DNA of 35,037 nt from an uncultured Oscillospiraceae bacterium (GTDB taxonomy: Bacteria; Bacillota; Clostridia; Oscillospirales; Oscillospiraceae): positions 1 through 35,037 of the forward strand of contig CAKTPV010000020.1 in the NCBI GenBank assembly GCA_934591815.1, written 5' to 3'. Under the pieces are notes generated by a model, which saw nothing but the letters and a program-made list of their open reading frames with translations, was not told the DNA's origin and did not search any database. A program made the translations under genes and the position numbers. Shown here piece after piece: positions 1 through 9,905 of the stretch. Every line of letters begins with the position of its first letter. Within the stretch, counting starts at the first letter, position 1.

Positions 1-5
1 CTGAA

Positions 6-350
6 ATGCCCGGAACTCGTAAGCTCGGTAAGACTACCGATCAGCGTATGGCGATGCTCCGTCAGCAGGTCACCGATTTCCTGGACAAGGGTCGTATGGA
101 GACCACCATCACCCGCGCCAAGGAGATCAAGCCCATGGCCGAGAAGATGATCACCCTCGGCAAGAAGGGCGATCTGGCTGCCTATCGTCAGGCGCTGAGC
201 TTCATCACCCGCGAAGACGTGGCCAACAAGCTGTTCAAGGAGCTGGCTCCCAGCTACGCTGAGCGCAACGGCGGCTACACCCGCATCATCCGCACCGGCA
301 TCCGCCGCGGCGATGCTGCGGAGACCGCGATCATCGAACTGGTGAAATAA
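6..350 (+). CDS. rplQ: 50S ribosomal protein L17
   Basis: This 114-residue protein is full length for bacterial L17 and begins with the family's typical start, in which an RKLGK motif is followed by RMAMLRQ. L17 is a structural protein of the large ribosomal subunit, near the exit of the peptide tunnel. The gene normally ends the alpha operon after rpoA, and an intrinsic terminator follows at once, so this is the 3' end of a ribosomal operon that began outside the window. The ATG lies only five bases from the window edge, so its ribosome binding site cannot be seen. Identification is secure from the sequence motif and length. Confidence 0.97.
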   Translation: MPGTRKLGKTTDQRMAMLRQQVTDFLDKGRMETTITRAKEIKPMAEKMITLGKKGDLAAYRQALSFITREDVANKLFKELAPSYAERNGGYTRIIRTGIRRGDAAETAIIELVK

Positions 351-366
351 GCGAAGTCTAAGCTGT

Positions 367-414
367 AAAAACACCCTTTCCCATGGCGAACGCTGTGGGA
401 AAGGGTGTTTTTTT
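367..414 (+). terminator. Intrinsic terminator after rplQ
   Basis: A long perfect stem (AAACACCCTTTCCCA paired with TGGGAAAGGGTGTTT) closes a 12-nt loop and is followed by a run of T residues. It ends the ribosomal operon. Confidence 0.93.
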
Positions 415-429
415 GCAGATGCAAACCTG

Positions 430-468
430 AGGTTGCGGCGGATCTCCAAAAATTTTCCGCCGCAACCT
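430..468. repeat. 13-bp inverted repeat, function unknown
   Basis: The arms 430-442 (AGGTTGCGGCGGA) and 456-468 are perfect reverse complements with a 13-nt loop. No T-run follows on either strand, so it is not a standard intrinsic terminator. It lies between the rplQ terminator and the promoter of the next gene. It could be a REP-like interspersed palindrome or a leftover regulatory hairpin. Confidence 0.6.
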
Positions 469-476
469 GAAGTTGA

Positions 477-506
477 TAGACAAACGCATCCTACATACAG
501 TATAAT
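477..506 (+). promoter_or_regulatory. Sigma-A promoter for the zinc-ribbon gene pair
   Basis: TAGACA (477-482) and a consensus TATAAT (501-506) are separated by 18 nt. Position 506 is 34 nt upstream of the next ATG. Confidence 0.65.
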
Positions 507-539
507 AGCCGCGAAGAACCACGAAAGGGAGGAACTGCC

Positions 540-1382
540 ATGGCTTCGATCCGCTGCAAGGCCTGCGGCTGTACATACGATTACAATAAGGAGGGTATGT
601 GTCCCAAGTGCGGCGCCTATAACCGCCCGCCCCGCCGGGAACGGGTGGACCCGGACGGCAGCATCCATTATCTGGAGCCCCGCGACGCCGCCGTACCGCC
701 CCATCGCGGCAAGAAGGTCTGCTACGAGAAAAAGACCTGCTACGAGGAGCAGACCCGCCGCCCACGCCAGTCTGCCGACACCGGCGAGGCGGATGACCTC
801 CGTGCACAGGAATGGGAGGACCTCAAGAGCGGCGTGCAGCGTCTGTGGACGCGGTACCAGACCATGGACAAGAAGCAGCGCGGCAACGTGGGCAAGATCA
901 TTGCTGCGGTGGTGATAGGACTCGTGCTGCTGCTCAACAGCTGCAATATCCACCGCGGATACAATGTGCCGGAGGAGCCGGACTGGTCGGAGGGCAGCAG
1001 CGTCGTCGCCGTGCCGGAGCCGACCTACGCGGGCTATCAGATGCACGAGTGGTTTGACCTGCTGGGCAGCTCCGTTGCCGTTACGGATGCCTTCCTCGGC
1101 GACGACGGCATCGTCGTCACAGTGGAGGGCCTGCCGGAGGACGCTTTTGAGCCCGGCCTGTCCGCCTACGGTACCGACGGCTCGACATATTCCACCTACC
1201 CCATGGAGTTCACTCGTCAGCAGGACGACATAGACGTGATCACCTACGACCGCTATTTCCTGGAGGACGTGCCGCAGCTGGACGGACTGTTCCTGACATT
1301 CGATGAGTTCGTGGAGCTGGACGGCGAGCTCTATTACACCGGCGGCGTCATCACCGTGGATCTGACGGACATCCTCGCCTGA
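540..1382 (+). CDS. Zinc-ribbon membrane protein of unknown function
   Basis: This 280-residue protein opens with a zinc ribbon formed by two CxxC pairs (C6/C9 and C21/C24, with an extra C11). A charged linker follows, then one hydrophobic segment at about residues 117-133 that should span the membrane. The remaining, acidic part, about 145 residues, would lie outside the cell if the ribbon is cytoplasmic. I do not recognise the extracellular domain. The start is supported by GGGAGG seven bases upstream of the ATG and by the promoter at 477-506. A second small zinc-ribbon gene follows after 16 nt, so the two are probably co-transcribed. Function is unknown; a regulatory or envelope-associated role is only a guess. 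Confidence 0.85.
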   Translation: MASIRCKACGCTYDYNKEGMCPKCGAYNRPPRRERVDPDGSIHYLEPRDAAVPPHRGKKVCYEKKTCYEEQTRRPRQSADTGEADDLRAQEWEDLKSGVQRLWTRYQTMDKKQRGNVGKIIAAVVIGLVLLLNSCNIHRGYNVPEEPDWSEGSSVVAVPEPTYAGYQMHEWFDLLGSSVAVTDAFLGDDGIVVTVEGLPEDAFEPGLSAYGTDGSTYSTYPMEFTRQQDDIDVITYDRYFLEDVPQLDGLFLTFDEFVELDGELYYTGGVITVDLTDILA

Positions 1383-1398
1383 GAGAAAGGAGCGCACC

Positions 1399-1638
1399 AT
1401 GGAGAAGCAACGTTGTCCCTATTGCGGCGCGGAGATGCAGCGTGGGTGGCTGCGCAGCCGCCGCAGCGACATCTGGTGGGAGCCGGACTCCACAATGCCC
1501 GCGCCCGACGCGGAGAAGGGAATGCGCTGTATCGCCGCGGCCGGCAGTTTTACCGGCGCGGAGGCGGAGGCGTGGGATTGCCCCGCCTGCAAGAAGCTGA
1601 TCCTCGACCGCAGCCGCCGCAATCTGCCTTTAGACTGA
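1399..1638 (+). CDS. Small zinc-ribbon protein (DUF6487-like)
   Basis: This 79-residue protein has CPYCG at residues 6-10 and CPAC near residue 61, with a tryptophan-rich middle. That arrangement resembles the small PF20097/DUF6487 zinc-ribbon family, whose role is not known; I make this assignment by memory of the pattern only. AAAGGAG lies seven bases upstream of the ATG. It sits 16 nt after the preceding membrane zinc-ribbon gene and probably shares its transcript. A GC-rich hairpin follows the stop codon. No catalytic residues beyond the metal-binding cysteines can be recognised. Confidence 0.8.
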   Translation: MEKQRCPYCGAEMQRGWLRSRRSDIWWEPDSTMPAPDAEKGMRCIAAAGSFTGAEAEAWDCPACKKLILDRSRRNLPLD

Positions 1639-1647
1639 ACATCTGTA

Positions 1648-1675
1648 CAGCCGCTCCGTACCAACGGGGCGGCTG
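1648..1675 (+). terminator. Probable terminator hairpin with weak U-tract
   Basis: CAGCCGC-T-CCGT pairs with ACGG-G-GCGGCTG around a 4-nt loop, including one T-G wobble. Only CTTATAC follows, so termination may be inefficient and the deacetylase gene downstream may receive read-through. Confidence 0.5.
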
Positions 1676-1730
1676 CTTATACGCTGTCATATAGACCGGA
1701 GCCGGTGCATATGCTCCCATCGGTGATGCG

Positions 1731-2453
1731 ATGAAACGACTTCTCTGTGCCGCGCTGGCGGCACTGCTCCTGCTGTCCGGCTGTACCGCGCCCTCCGGCT
1801 ACCCTACTTTGTACCGCGCACCAGCGGCTGCCGCCATTCCGGAGGAGGAAGACCTGAAATATGTGGCGCTGACCTTTGACGATGGCCCCTCGCCCCGCTG
1901 TACGCCCCGGCTGCTGGACGGTCTGGCGGAATACGGCGCACGGGCCACCTTCTTCGTGGTGGGCTGCCAGACCGTGAAGGACCCGGACATCGTCCGGCGT
2001 ATCGCCGCCGAGGGGCATCAGGTGGGCAACCACTCCTACGACCACCCGCAGCTGGACAGTCTGACCTGCGCGCAGGCACTGGCCGACCTGCAAAAAAATG
2101 ACGATCTGCTCCGGGAGCTGCTGGGGGAGGGGGACTACTGGGTGCGCCCGCCCTACGGCCTGTGTACCGACCGGGAGGCGGCCGCCCTGTCCGTGCCGCT
2201 GGTGAACTGGTCGGTGGACACCGAGGACTGGAAGAGCAAGGATGCCGACAGGATCGTGGACATTATCTACCGGCAGACCGGCGACGGGGATATCATCCTG
2301 CTCCACGACCGCTACCAGAACACGGTGGATGCCGTGCTACGGGCGGTACCCCACTTACAGGAGCAGGGCTATGTGTTCGTCACTGTGGCGGAGCTGCTGG
2401 CCCTCAAGGGCGTCACGCCAGAGGCAGGCGTCACCTACCGCCGCGTCTCGTGA
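1731..2453 (+). CDS. Lipoprotein polysaccharide deacetylase (NodB domain)
   Basis: This 240-residue protein carries a lipoprotein signal: a basic start, a hydrophobic core and the lipobox LSGC with the acylated cysteine at residue 18. The NodB domain fills the rest. It has TFDDGPS with the catalytic and metal aspartates D50/D51, the H101-x3-H105 zinc ligands in NHSYDH, the RPPYG motif near 139-143, DTEDW, and the terminal ILLHD motif. Such carbohydrate esterase family 4 enzymes remove acetyl groups from N-acetylated sugars. At the outer face of a Gram-positive membrane the likely substrate is peptidoglycan, which would affect lysozyme resistance. The substrate is inferred, not shown. The Shine-Dalgarno sequence is weak (GGTGATG just upstream). 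A strong terminator follows. Confidence 0.93.
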   Translation: MKRLLCAALAALLLLSGCTAPSGYPTLYRAPAAAAIPEEEDLKYVALTFDDGPSPRCTPRLLDGLAEYGARATFFVVGCQTVKDPDIVRRIAAEGHQVGNHSYDHPQLDSLTCAQALADLQKNDDLLRELLGEGDYWVRPPYGLCTDREAAALSVPLVNWSVDTEDWKSKDADRIVDIIYRQTGDGDIILLHDRYQNTVDAVLRAVPHLQEQGYVFVTVAELLALKGVTPEAGVTYRRVS

Positions 2454-2460
2454 GAAACGA

Positions 2461-2496
2461 AAAAAGTGTCCCGAAGCATTGCTTCGGGACACTTTT
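2461..2496 (+). terminator. Intrinsic terminator after the deacetylase gene
   Basis: AAAAGTGTCCCGAAGC pairs perfectly with its reverse complement across a 3-nt ATT loop, giving A-rich and T-rich flanks. It could work in both directions, and on the minus strand it may once have served secG. Confidence 0.93.
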
Positions 2497-2533
2497 ATGT
2501 TTTGCCTTGCTTACAGGCCGGCGGCCAGCATGC
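2496..2533. repeat. Partial copy of the secG 3' end
   Basis: The 23 bases at 2511-2533 are identical to 3318-3340, the last codons and stop of secG. The TATGTTTTG at 2496-2504 matches 3303-3311 at the same spacing. Only this short stretch is duplicated; the sequence diverges completely at 2534. The two copies flank the orphan gene at 2669-3241, as if a DNA segment had been inserted at the secG 3' end and duplicated its target. Confidence 0.85.
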
Positions 2534-2556
2534 CGCCCCACAAAACAGGTCTGTTC

Positions 2557-2585
2557 TTGCTCCTGCGGGCATTATATGATAGGAT
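2557..2585 (+). promoter_or_regulatory. Possible promoter for the orphan gene
   Basis: TTGCTC and TAGGAT are separated by 17 nt, upstream of the orphan gene at 2669. The match is moderate. The rest of the 2534-2668 stretch shows nothing else I recognise. Confidence 0.35.
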
Positions 2586-2668
2586 GGACGCAGGTTAGGC
2601 GATGGGCGCCAGCCTCTGCCCTGAAAATGCGCAGGGCGCAGCAGGCATTAAGGTGCAGGAGGAGCAAA

Positions 2669-3241
2669 ATGTATTATCACGCATCACCGATCGGCGGCAT
2701 TACGCGGCTGGAGCCGCACATTTCCAATCACGGCATTCCGCTGCTCTATTTTTTCACAAAAAGAGAGAATGTGCTGGTCTATTTAAGCAATTCCGTTGAG
2801 AAGTATTGCCGGGAGACGGGGTTTGTGCACAAGGGGAAATACCAGAAGTGGGGCCCGTATGGTTTCGATAAAGACGGGCGGCAGCGGCTGGAGGAGTATT
2901 ATCCGAATGCGCTGGCAAGCACCTATAAGGGAGTTTCTGGATATATTTATTATACGGAGACGATCATACCCTCTGATTTTGCACTTCAGATACCGGATGC
3001 CGCTGCCAGCAGTGAGCCGGTGGATATAACGGGTGCGGAGTTCGTTCCGGATGCCTATGAAGCGATCCTGCAGGCGGAACGCGAGGGCTTGCTTACGATC
3101 CTCAGGTATGAGGACATGTCGGATGAGATGCGTAGATGGAATAAAAAGACCATCATGGACGAGTATGCGGGGGCTTCCGAACACCCGGAGTACAGACATT
3201 TTTTGAAGGGAAACTTTCCGGAGATTCTCAATGGCTTTTGA
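2669..3241 (+). CDS. Conserved hypothetical protein, probably acquired
   Basis: This 190-residue protein starts at an ATG preceded by AGGAGGAG at good spacing. A longer reading frame runs upstream through the terminator and is not credible. I do not recognise a named family. The N-terminus has a YYHASP motif, then NHGIPLLYFFTK. A His/Tyr-rich start of this kind is reminiscent of ADP-ribosyltransferase-like folds, but no complete catalytic set can be assigned. There are no membrane segments or signal peptide. The gene is clearly more AT-rich than its neighbours and is flanked by short copies of the secG 3' end. It also has its own promoter-like region. Together these suggest horizontal acquisition. 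It lies convergent to secG, with one hairpin between them. Confidence 0.8.
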   Translation: MYYHASPIGGITRLEPHISNHGIPLLYFFTKRENVLVYLSNSVEKYCRETGFVHKGKYQKWGPYGFDKDGRQRLEEYYPNALASTYKGVSGYIYYTETIIPSDFALQIPDAAASSEPVDITGAEFVPDAYEAILQAEREGLLTILRYEDMSDEMRRWNKKTIMDEYAGASEHPEYRHFLKGNFPEILNGF

Positions 3242-3261
3242 CATCTCTTTACGCAGTATAT

Positions 3262-3299
3262 AAAAACCCTGCCCAAGGTGTTGCCTTGGACAGGGTTTA
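3262..3299 (-). terminator. Intrinsic terminator of secG
   Basis: Read on the minus strand, AAACCCTGTCCAAGG pairs with CCTTGGGCAGGGTTT around a short loop and is followed by T residues. It may also stop transcription of the convergent orphan gene. Confidence 0.85.
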
Positions 3300-3317
3300 A
3301 AGTATGTTTTGTTTCAC

Positions 3318-3560
3318 TTACAGGCCGGCGGCCAGCATGCAGTTGATGACCAGCGTCAGCACAATGAAAGCGGCGCCCACCCACTTGGTGGCCTTTGCCA
3401 GCTTGGCATCCAGGCTCTTGGCCTTGGACTTGGCCATGTAGCTGTCGGCAATACCGCCGATGGTGCCGGACAGGCCCTGGCTCTTGCCGGACTGGAACAG
3501 CACGATGCCGATCAGGATTAAAGCAGCCAGCAGCTGCAGGATCGTAATAAAAATCATCAT
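3318..3560 (-). CDS. secG: Preprotein translocase subunit SecG
   Basis: This 80-residue protein has the SecG layout: a first membrane helix (about residues 3-22) ending in VLFQSGKSQGLSG, a polar loop, and a second helix near the C-terminus. SecG is the small, non-essential partner of SecY and SecE in the membrane channel and helps SecA-driven export; secA lies 3.4 kb away on the same strand. I chose the ATG at 3560, which lies eight bases after GGAGG; a second ATG follows directly. An upstream in-frame ATG would add 18 residues without a ribosome binding site. A good promoter lies upstream. The last codons are duplicated at 2511-2533. Confidence 0.94.
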   Translation of the reverse strand: MMIFITILQLLAALILIGIVLFQSGKSQGLSGTIGGIADSYMAKSKAKSLDAKLAKATKWVGAAFIVLTLVINCMLAAGL

Positions 3561-3617
3561 AAGGGAAACCTCCACATATATTCCGTGCCACAGGGCACAC
3601 GATTCACAGTACACACG

Positions 3618-3646
3618 ATTTTACCACAATACAACCGGCAATGCAA
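3618..3646 (-). promoter_or_regulatory. Sigma-A promoter for secG
   Basis: On the minus strand TTGCAT (3646-3641) and TAAAAT (3623-3618) are separated by exactly 17 nt. The promoter lies about 60 nt upstream of the chosen secG start. Confidence 0.8.
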
Positions 3647-3690
3647 GGGGTCTTCCGGGATTTTTTGTGCTTTTTCCGGGGAAAATGATA

Positions 3691-3702
3691 GAACAAATGT
3701 TG
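3691..3702 (+). promoter_or_regulatory. LexA operator (SOS box) of lexA
   Basis: GAACAAATGTTG differs by one base from the palindromic Firmicutes SOS pattern GAAC-N4-GTTC. It overlaps the -35 element (TTGCAA, 3700-3705) of the lexA promoter, so bound LexA would block its own transcription. Confidence 0.85.
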
Positions 3703-3728
3703 CAATCCGGGAAACGGTGTGGTACAAT
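3700..3728 (+). promoter_or_regulatory. Sigma-A promoter for lexA
   Basis: TTGCAA (3700-3705) and TACAAT (3723-3728) are separated by 17 nt, about 45 nt before the lexA start and overlapped by the SOS box. Confidence 0.82.
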
Positions 3729-3772
3729 GTAACAAAACCGTCGGGCTTGCGGCGGAAGAAAGGGGCATCCAC

Positions 3773-4411
3773 ATGGCAAAGCTGACCAAAATGCAGCAGA
3801 AGATCTACGATTACATCGCGGAGACAACGCGGCGGCAGGGATATCCCCCCTCTGTGCGGGAGATCGGCGAGGCTGTGGGTCTGCGCTCCCCGTCCACCGT
3901 TCACTTTCATTTGAAGCACATGGAGGAGCTGGGTGTTCTGACCAAGGGCGCCGGAAAGGGCCGTGCCCTGACGCTGGCCCCGCTGGAGGGTACCCGCCCG
4001 TCCGCCCCGCCGCCCCCCGTACCGGAGCAGCCGGAGGCGCCGGTGGGCCGCGTTCCCATCGTGGGTACGGTGGCGGCCGGTACGCCTATTCTGGCGCAGG
4101 AGTGCATCGAGGACTACCTGACCTTTGACACCAACGGACGGGAGGGGGAGTATTTCGCCCTGCGGGTTCGGGGCGAGTCCATGCTGAACGCCGGTATCCT
4201 GCCCGGCGATCTGGTGGTGGTACACCAGCAGCCGGAGGCGCACAACGGGGAGATCGTGGTGGCGCTGCTGGGGGACGAGGCCACGGTGAAGCGGCTCAGC
4301 CGCCGCAATGGTGAGGTGTGGCTCCTGCCGGAGAACGAGGCGTACAGTCCCATCGACGGACGGGAGGCGTCCATTCTGGGAAAGGTCACCGCCGTCGTCC
4401 GCCAGTATTGA
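3773..4411 (+). CDS. lexA: SOS-response repressor LexA
   Basis: This 212-residue protein has an N-terminal winged helix-turn-helix (residues 1-65, containing YPPSVREIGEAVGLRSPSTV) and a C-terminal S24 peptidase domain. The self-cleavage bond is A102-G103 in the VAAG motif. The catalytic Ser136 lies in RGESM and Lys173 in ATVKRL. LexA represses DNA-damage genes, and RecA filaments trigger its self-cleavage. The linker is proline-rich. The ATG at 3773 follows GAAAGGGG; an in-frame ATG 18 codons upstream lies inside the promoter spacer region and is not a credible start. A near-perfect SOS box overlaps the -35, so autoregulation is expected. Confidence 0.97.
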   Translation: MAKLTKMQQKIYDYIAETTRRQGYPPSVREIGEAVGLRSPSTVHFHLKHMEELGVLTKGAGKGRALTLAPLEGTRPSAPPPPVPEQPEAPVGRVPIVGTVAAGTPILAQECIEDYLTFDTNGREGEYFALRVRGESMLNAGILPGDLVVVHQQPEAHNGEIVVALLGDEATVKRLSRRNGEVWLLPENEAYSPIDGREASILGKVTAVVRQY

Positions 4412-4429
4412 AAAGACGCATAGCGTGTG

Positions 4430-4467
4430 CAAAAGCGCCCGTCAGCCTTAGGCTGACGGGCGCTTTT
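4430..4467. terminator. Bidirectional terminator between lexA and the convergent lipoprotein gene
   Basis: AAAAGCGCCCGTCAGCC pairs perfectly with its reverse complement around a TTA loop. It has T residues on the plus side and A residues on the other, so it can stop both converging transcripts. Confidence 0.93.
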
Positions 4468-4487
4468 TCGATTGGGTAGGACAGCGG

Positions 4488-6083
4488 TCATTTGGCCTTG
4501 GCGGGCTTGTCCAGATGGACGACCCACTGCTCCAGTGTAAAGAAGGGGTCCGTCTCCGTGACGGTCATGCCGTCCACAAGGCCGGCGGTGGTCACCACGG
4601 AATCTGCCTTGAAGCAAAGGGGGGCGACGGGGACGCTTGCCCCCAGCTCCTCCCACAGGGAGAACAGCGCGGCGCCCTGTGCGGACTCATCCGCCGTGCG
4701 GCAGGCTTCCAGCAGGGCGTCGGTCTTTTCGTCGGAAAAGCCGCCGTAGTTCAGGCTGCCCTCCGTGCCGACAAGCGCCCGGATGTCCCAGTCAGCCGTC
4801 AGGCGGCACTCGCCGTAGTACAGGTCGAAGCGCCCGTCCCACAGGCGCTGAAGATACGTCTCCCACGGCACGGCATCCACGGTCACGGACAGGCCGCAGC
4901 GGCTGAGGGTGTAGGCGATCTCCTGCGCGGCGGCCACCTTGAAGGAGTTCTCCTCGTTGACCAGCAGGGTCACCTCCGTACCGGCGTATTTCCCGCCGCT
5001 TTCTGCGGCAGCGGCTGTCCCGGCGTCGTCTGGCGCCGTTGTGAGCTGCTGGAGCGCAAGGGTGCTGTATGTGCGCTCCAGCGTGGTGGGATACCGGTCA
5101 CTGGCGGGGGAGACGGGGAACTGGGCGGCGCTGCCGTGACCCAGCAGGCAGGAGTCCACCAGCCCCTGCCTGTCGATGGCGCGGCTGACCGCCTGCCGCA
5201 GCGCCCCATCGTTGAAGGGCGCGCGGCGGGTGTTGAAGCCCAGAAACTGCATGACGGTGGTGGGGGCGTCGGCATAGTCGCCGCTGCCGGACACGCCGGA
5301 AGCGCCGGTGCCGGTGAGGTCCAGCGGCAGCAGCTGGATCTCCCGGGAGGAAAAGGCATAGAGCATGGTGTCCCTGTCCTTGCAGTGCTGCAGCTCGATG
5401 CGCTGCAGGGGCAGCGACGCCTGCCGCCACCAGTTGGGGGAGGTCTCCAGATGCGCGCCGCTGTTCGTCTTGGTGAACACATAGGGCCCGGTGCCTGTGG
5501 GGACGGTGGCGCTCTCCGTTCCGGCCTTGACGATGGGGATATCCAGCCGCCATACCAGCGTGGACAGCTCCTCGCTCATGGCGATGAGCACGGCGTCGCC
5601 CTGTACCCGGACGGAGGATACCTCCGCCAGACGGGCGGCGTAGCGGGCGGACGACCGTGCCCGCTCCAGCGAGGCCGCCACATCCCGGGCGGTCAGGGGG
5701 GTGCCGTCGGAGAAGGTGACGCCGCTTCGCAGCGTCAGGGTGTAGGTGCGCGCCGCCGCGTCGTAGGTACAGCGCTCCGCCAGCAGGGGGCGGAGAACGA
5801 AGTGCTCATCCAGCTCAAACAGCTTCTCGTACAGCAGAGAACCCACCGCGATCTGCACCTTTTCCGTGGCGGTAATGGGGTCAAGGCTCTCACCGGCGAA
5901 ATAGGGCAGCGTAAAGGAGGTCAGCGGTTCCGGCTCCGGCTGCTCATTCTCCTGGCTGTAAAACGCCGACAGCTCGCCCAGCGGGTCGTCCATCTCCTCC
6001 CAGTTGGCGCAGCCGGCGGCGGAGAGGGACAGCGCCGCCAGCAGCAGGACGGCCAGTGCCCGCTTCAGAATACCGGCGCTCAT
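4488..6083 (-). CDS. ABC transporter family-5 solute-binding lipoprotein
   Basis: This 531-residue protein has a lipoprotein signal with lipobox SAAGC (acylated cysteine at residue 25) and the SBP_bac_5 fold typical of oligopeptide, dipeptide and nickel-binding proteins. Recognisable family features are YEKLFELDEH near the start, TLRSGVTFSDGTPLTARDV, the GTGPYVF motif, and FNTRRAPFNDGALRQAVSRAIDR. The ATG at 6083 overlaps the pgeF stop by four bases (ATGA) and is preceded by GGGAGGTGA. A longer frame upstream lies inside pgeF. No permease or ATPase genes are adjacent, so it must work with a transporter encoded elsewhere. Its coupling to pgeF hints at a cell-wall peptide substrate, but this is inference. 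Confidence 0.92.
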   Translation of the reverse strand: MSAGILKRALAVLLLAALSLSAAGCANWEEMDDPLGELSAFYSQENEQPEPEPLTSFTLPYFAGESLDPITATEKVQIAVGSLLYEKLFELDEHFVLRPLLAERCTYDAAARTYTLTLRSGVTFSDGTPLTARDVAASLERARSSARYAARLAEVSSVRVQGDAVLIAMSEELSTLVWRLDIPIVKAGTESATVPTGTGPYVFTKTNSGAHLETSPNWWRQASLPLQRIELQHCKDRDTMLYAFSSREIQLLPLDLTGTGASGVSGSGDYADAPTTVMQFLGFNTRRAPFNDGALRQAVSRAIDRQGLVDSCLLGHGSAAQFPVSPASDRYPTTLERTYSTLALQQLTTAPDDAGTAAAAESGGKYAGTEVTLLVNEENSFKVAAAQEIAYTLSRCGLSVTVDAVPWETYLQRLWDGRFDLYYGECRLTADWDIRALVGTEGSLNYGGFSDEKTDALLEACRTADESAQGAALFSLWEELGASVPVAPLCFKADSVVTTAGLVDGMTVTETDPFFTLEQWVVHLDKPAKAK

Positions 6084-6892
6084 GGCGTCACCTCCCGCAG
6101 GGCGATGAGGGCGGCCTGCTCGCCCCGCCGGAGGCCGGTCTTCCGGTGGCTCCAGTACAGGTCGGTGCGGCAGCAGGTGCAGTCCTCGCAGATGTCGATA
6201 TGCTGCACGCCGGCTTTTTGCAGCCACAGGGCATTGACGGCCTTCAGGTCAATGTGCCACTTGCGGCCGTTCCACGTCATGAACGGCTCCGCCTCGCGGC
6301 CCAGCGCGCTGCGCAGCGCCTCCGGTACGTCGCCGTCGGTCTCAAAGCAGCACTGGCCGATGGCGGGGCCGATGGCCGTCCGGATATCCGCCGGGGCGCA
6401 GCCGTAAGTCTTACACATGGCGCGGACGGTCTTGCCGGCGATCCCAGCGGCAGTGCCGCGCCAACCGGCGTGAGCGGCGCCTACCACGCGGCGCACCGGG
6501 TCGTGGAGCAGGATCACGTTGCAGTCGGCGGAGAACACCACCAGCGGGACACCGGGAACAGCGGTGATGAGGGCGTCGGCACTGTCGTAATCCTGCGGAC
6601 ACCACAGGCCCTTGCCGCAGTCCGCCGCCGTCACCACGCGCACATCGTCCCGGTGAACCTGACGGCTCAGCACCACGCGGCGGACATCCATATCCAGTGC
6701 GGCGCACAGGCGGCGGAAGTTTTCCTGCACGTTGGCATTGTCGTCGCCCCGCCGGTCATCCAGATTCAGGCTGTCCCACGGCGCGGGGGAGACGCCGCCC
6801 AGACGGGTGGAAAAGCCGTGGACGATGCCGTTGTCCGTCAGCGTATCGGCGGTGCGGAACGTGACGCCGTTTTTGATTTGAGAGTGGAACAT
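6080..6892 (-). CDS. pgeF: Peptidoglycan editing factor PgeF (laccase-domain family)
   Basis: This 270-residue protein belongs to the YfiH/YlmD family. The metal-binding and catalytic set is visible: H80 in RQVH, C124 in FSADC and H141 in HAGWRG. Family members act on peptidoglycan precursors, removing wrongly incorporated residues such as L-Ser from UDP-MurNAc; some members have purine nucleoside phosphorylase activity. I chose the ATG at 6892, five bases after AAAGGAG, over an ATG seven codons upstream. The gene sits directly after secA with only a terminator hairpin between them. It overlaps the downstream solute-binding lipoprotein gene by four bases, which implies coupled translation. 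Confidence 0.93.
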   Translation of the reverse strand: MFHSQIKNGVTFRTADTLTDNGIVHGFSTRLGGVSPAPWDSLNLDDRRGDDNANVQENFRRLCAALDMDVRRVVLSRQVHRDDVRVVTAADCGKGLWCPQDYDSADALITAVPGVPLVVFSADCNVILLHDPVRRVVGAAHAGWRGTAAGIAGKTVRAMCKTYGCAPADIRTAIGPAIGQCCFETDGDVPEALRSALGREAEPFMTWNGRKWHIDLKAVNALWLQKAGVQHIDICEDCTCCRTDLYWSHRKTGLRRGEQAALIALREVTP

Positions 6893-6913
6893 GGCGGCTC
6901 CTTTCGGAAACAA

Positions 6914-6945
6914 AGGCGGGCGGCGGCATCAGCCGCCGCCCGCCG
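6914..6945 (-). terminator. Strong GC hairpin terminating secA
   Basis: A perfect 13-bp G/C-only stem (6915-6927 with 6932-6944) has a 4-nt loop. On the minus strand TTTGTTT follows. It lies between secA and the pgeF ribosome binding site, so pgeF depends on read-through or a promoter inside secA. Confidence 0.8.
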
Positions 6946-6960
6946 GTCAGTTAAAGGGAT

Positions 6961-9705
<2,745 letters not shown>

Positions 9706-9758
9706 ATATTCGTATCCTTTCTGTGTAAAAGAATATGTACACATTATTACAATAGCAC

Positions 9759-9787
9759 AGTATACCACAGGAACGTGTCTAATGCAA
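9759..9787 (-). promoter_or_regulatory. Sigma-A promoter for secA
   Basis: On the minus strand TTGCAT (9787-9782) and TATACT (9764-9759) are separated by exactly 17 nt, about 55 nt before the secA start. Confidence 0.85.
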
Positions 9788-9842
9788 AAGAAATTCTGTA
9801 AACAATTTGTCTGAGACGGCAGACAAAGGGACGGTTTTGCGG

Positions 9843-9871
9843 TTGTACAGAACGGGCAATTGTGGTATACT
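9843..9871 (+). promoter_or_regulatory. Sigma-A promoter for the nuclease-rlmD unit
   Basis: TTGTAC (9843-9848) and TATACT (9866-9871) are separated by 17 nt, 35 nt upstream of the nuclease start. As no clear promoter is visible after rlmD, it may also feed the mobile-element cargo genes. Confidence 0.85.
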
Positions 9872-9905
9872 GCGCCTATATAGCTTATGAAAAGGAGTTT
9901 CCGCC

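Noticed and set aside
2162..2668. Upstream extension of the orphan gene at 2669
   Set aside because: The frame would overlap the deacetylase gene and cross its strong terminator; AGGAGGAG before 2669 sets the start.
4515..6407. 630-codon plus-strand frame opposite the solute-binding lipoprotein gene
   Set aside because: It spans two coupled minus-strand genes with clear motifs and has no domain of its own.
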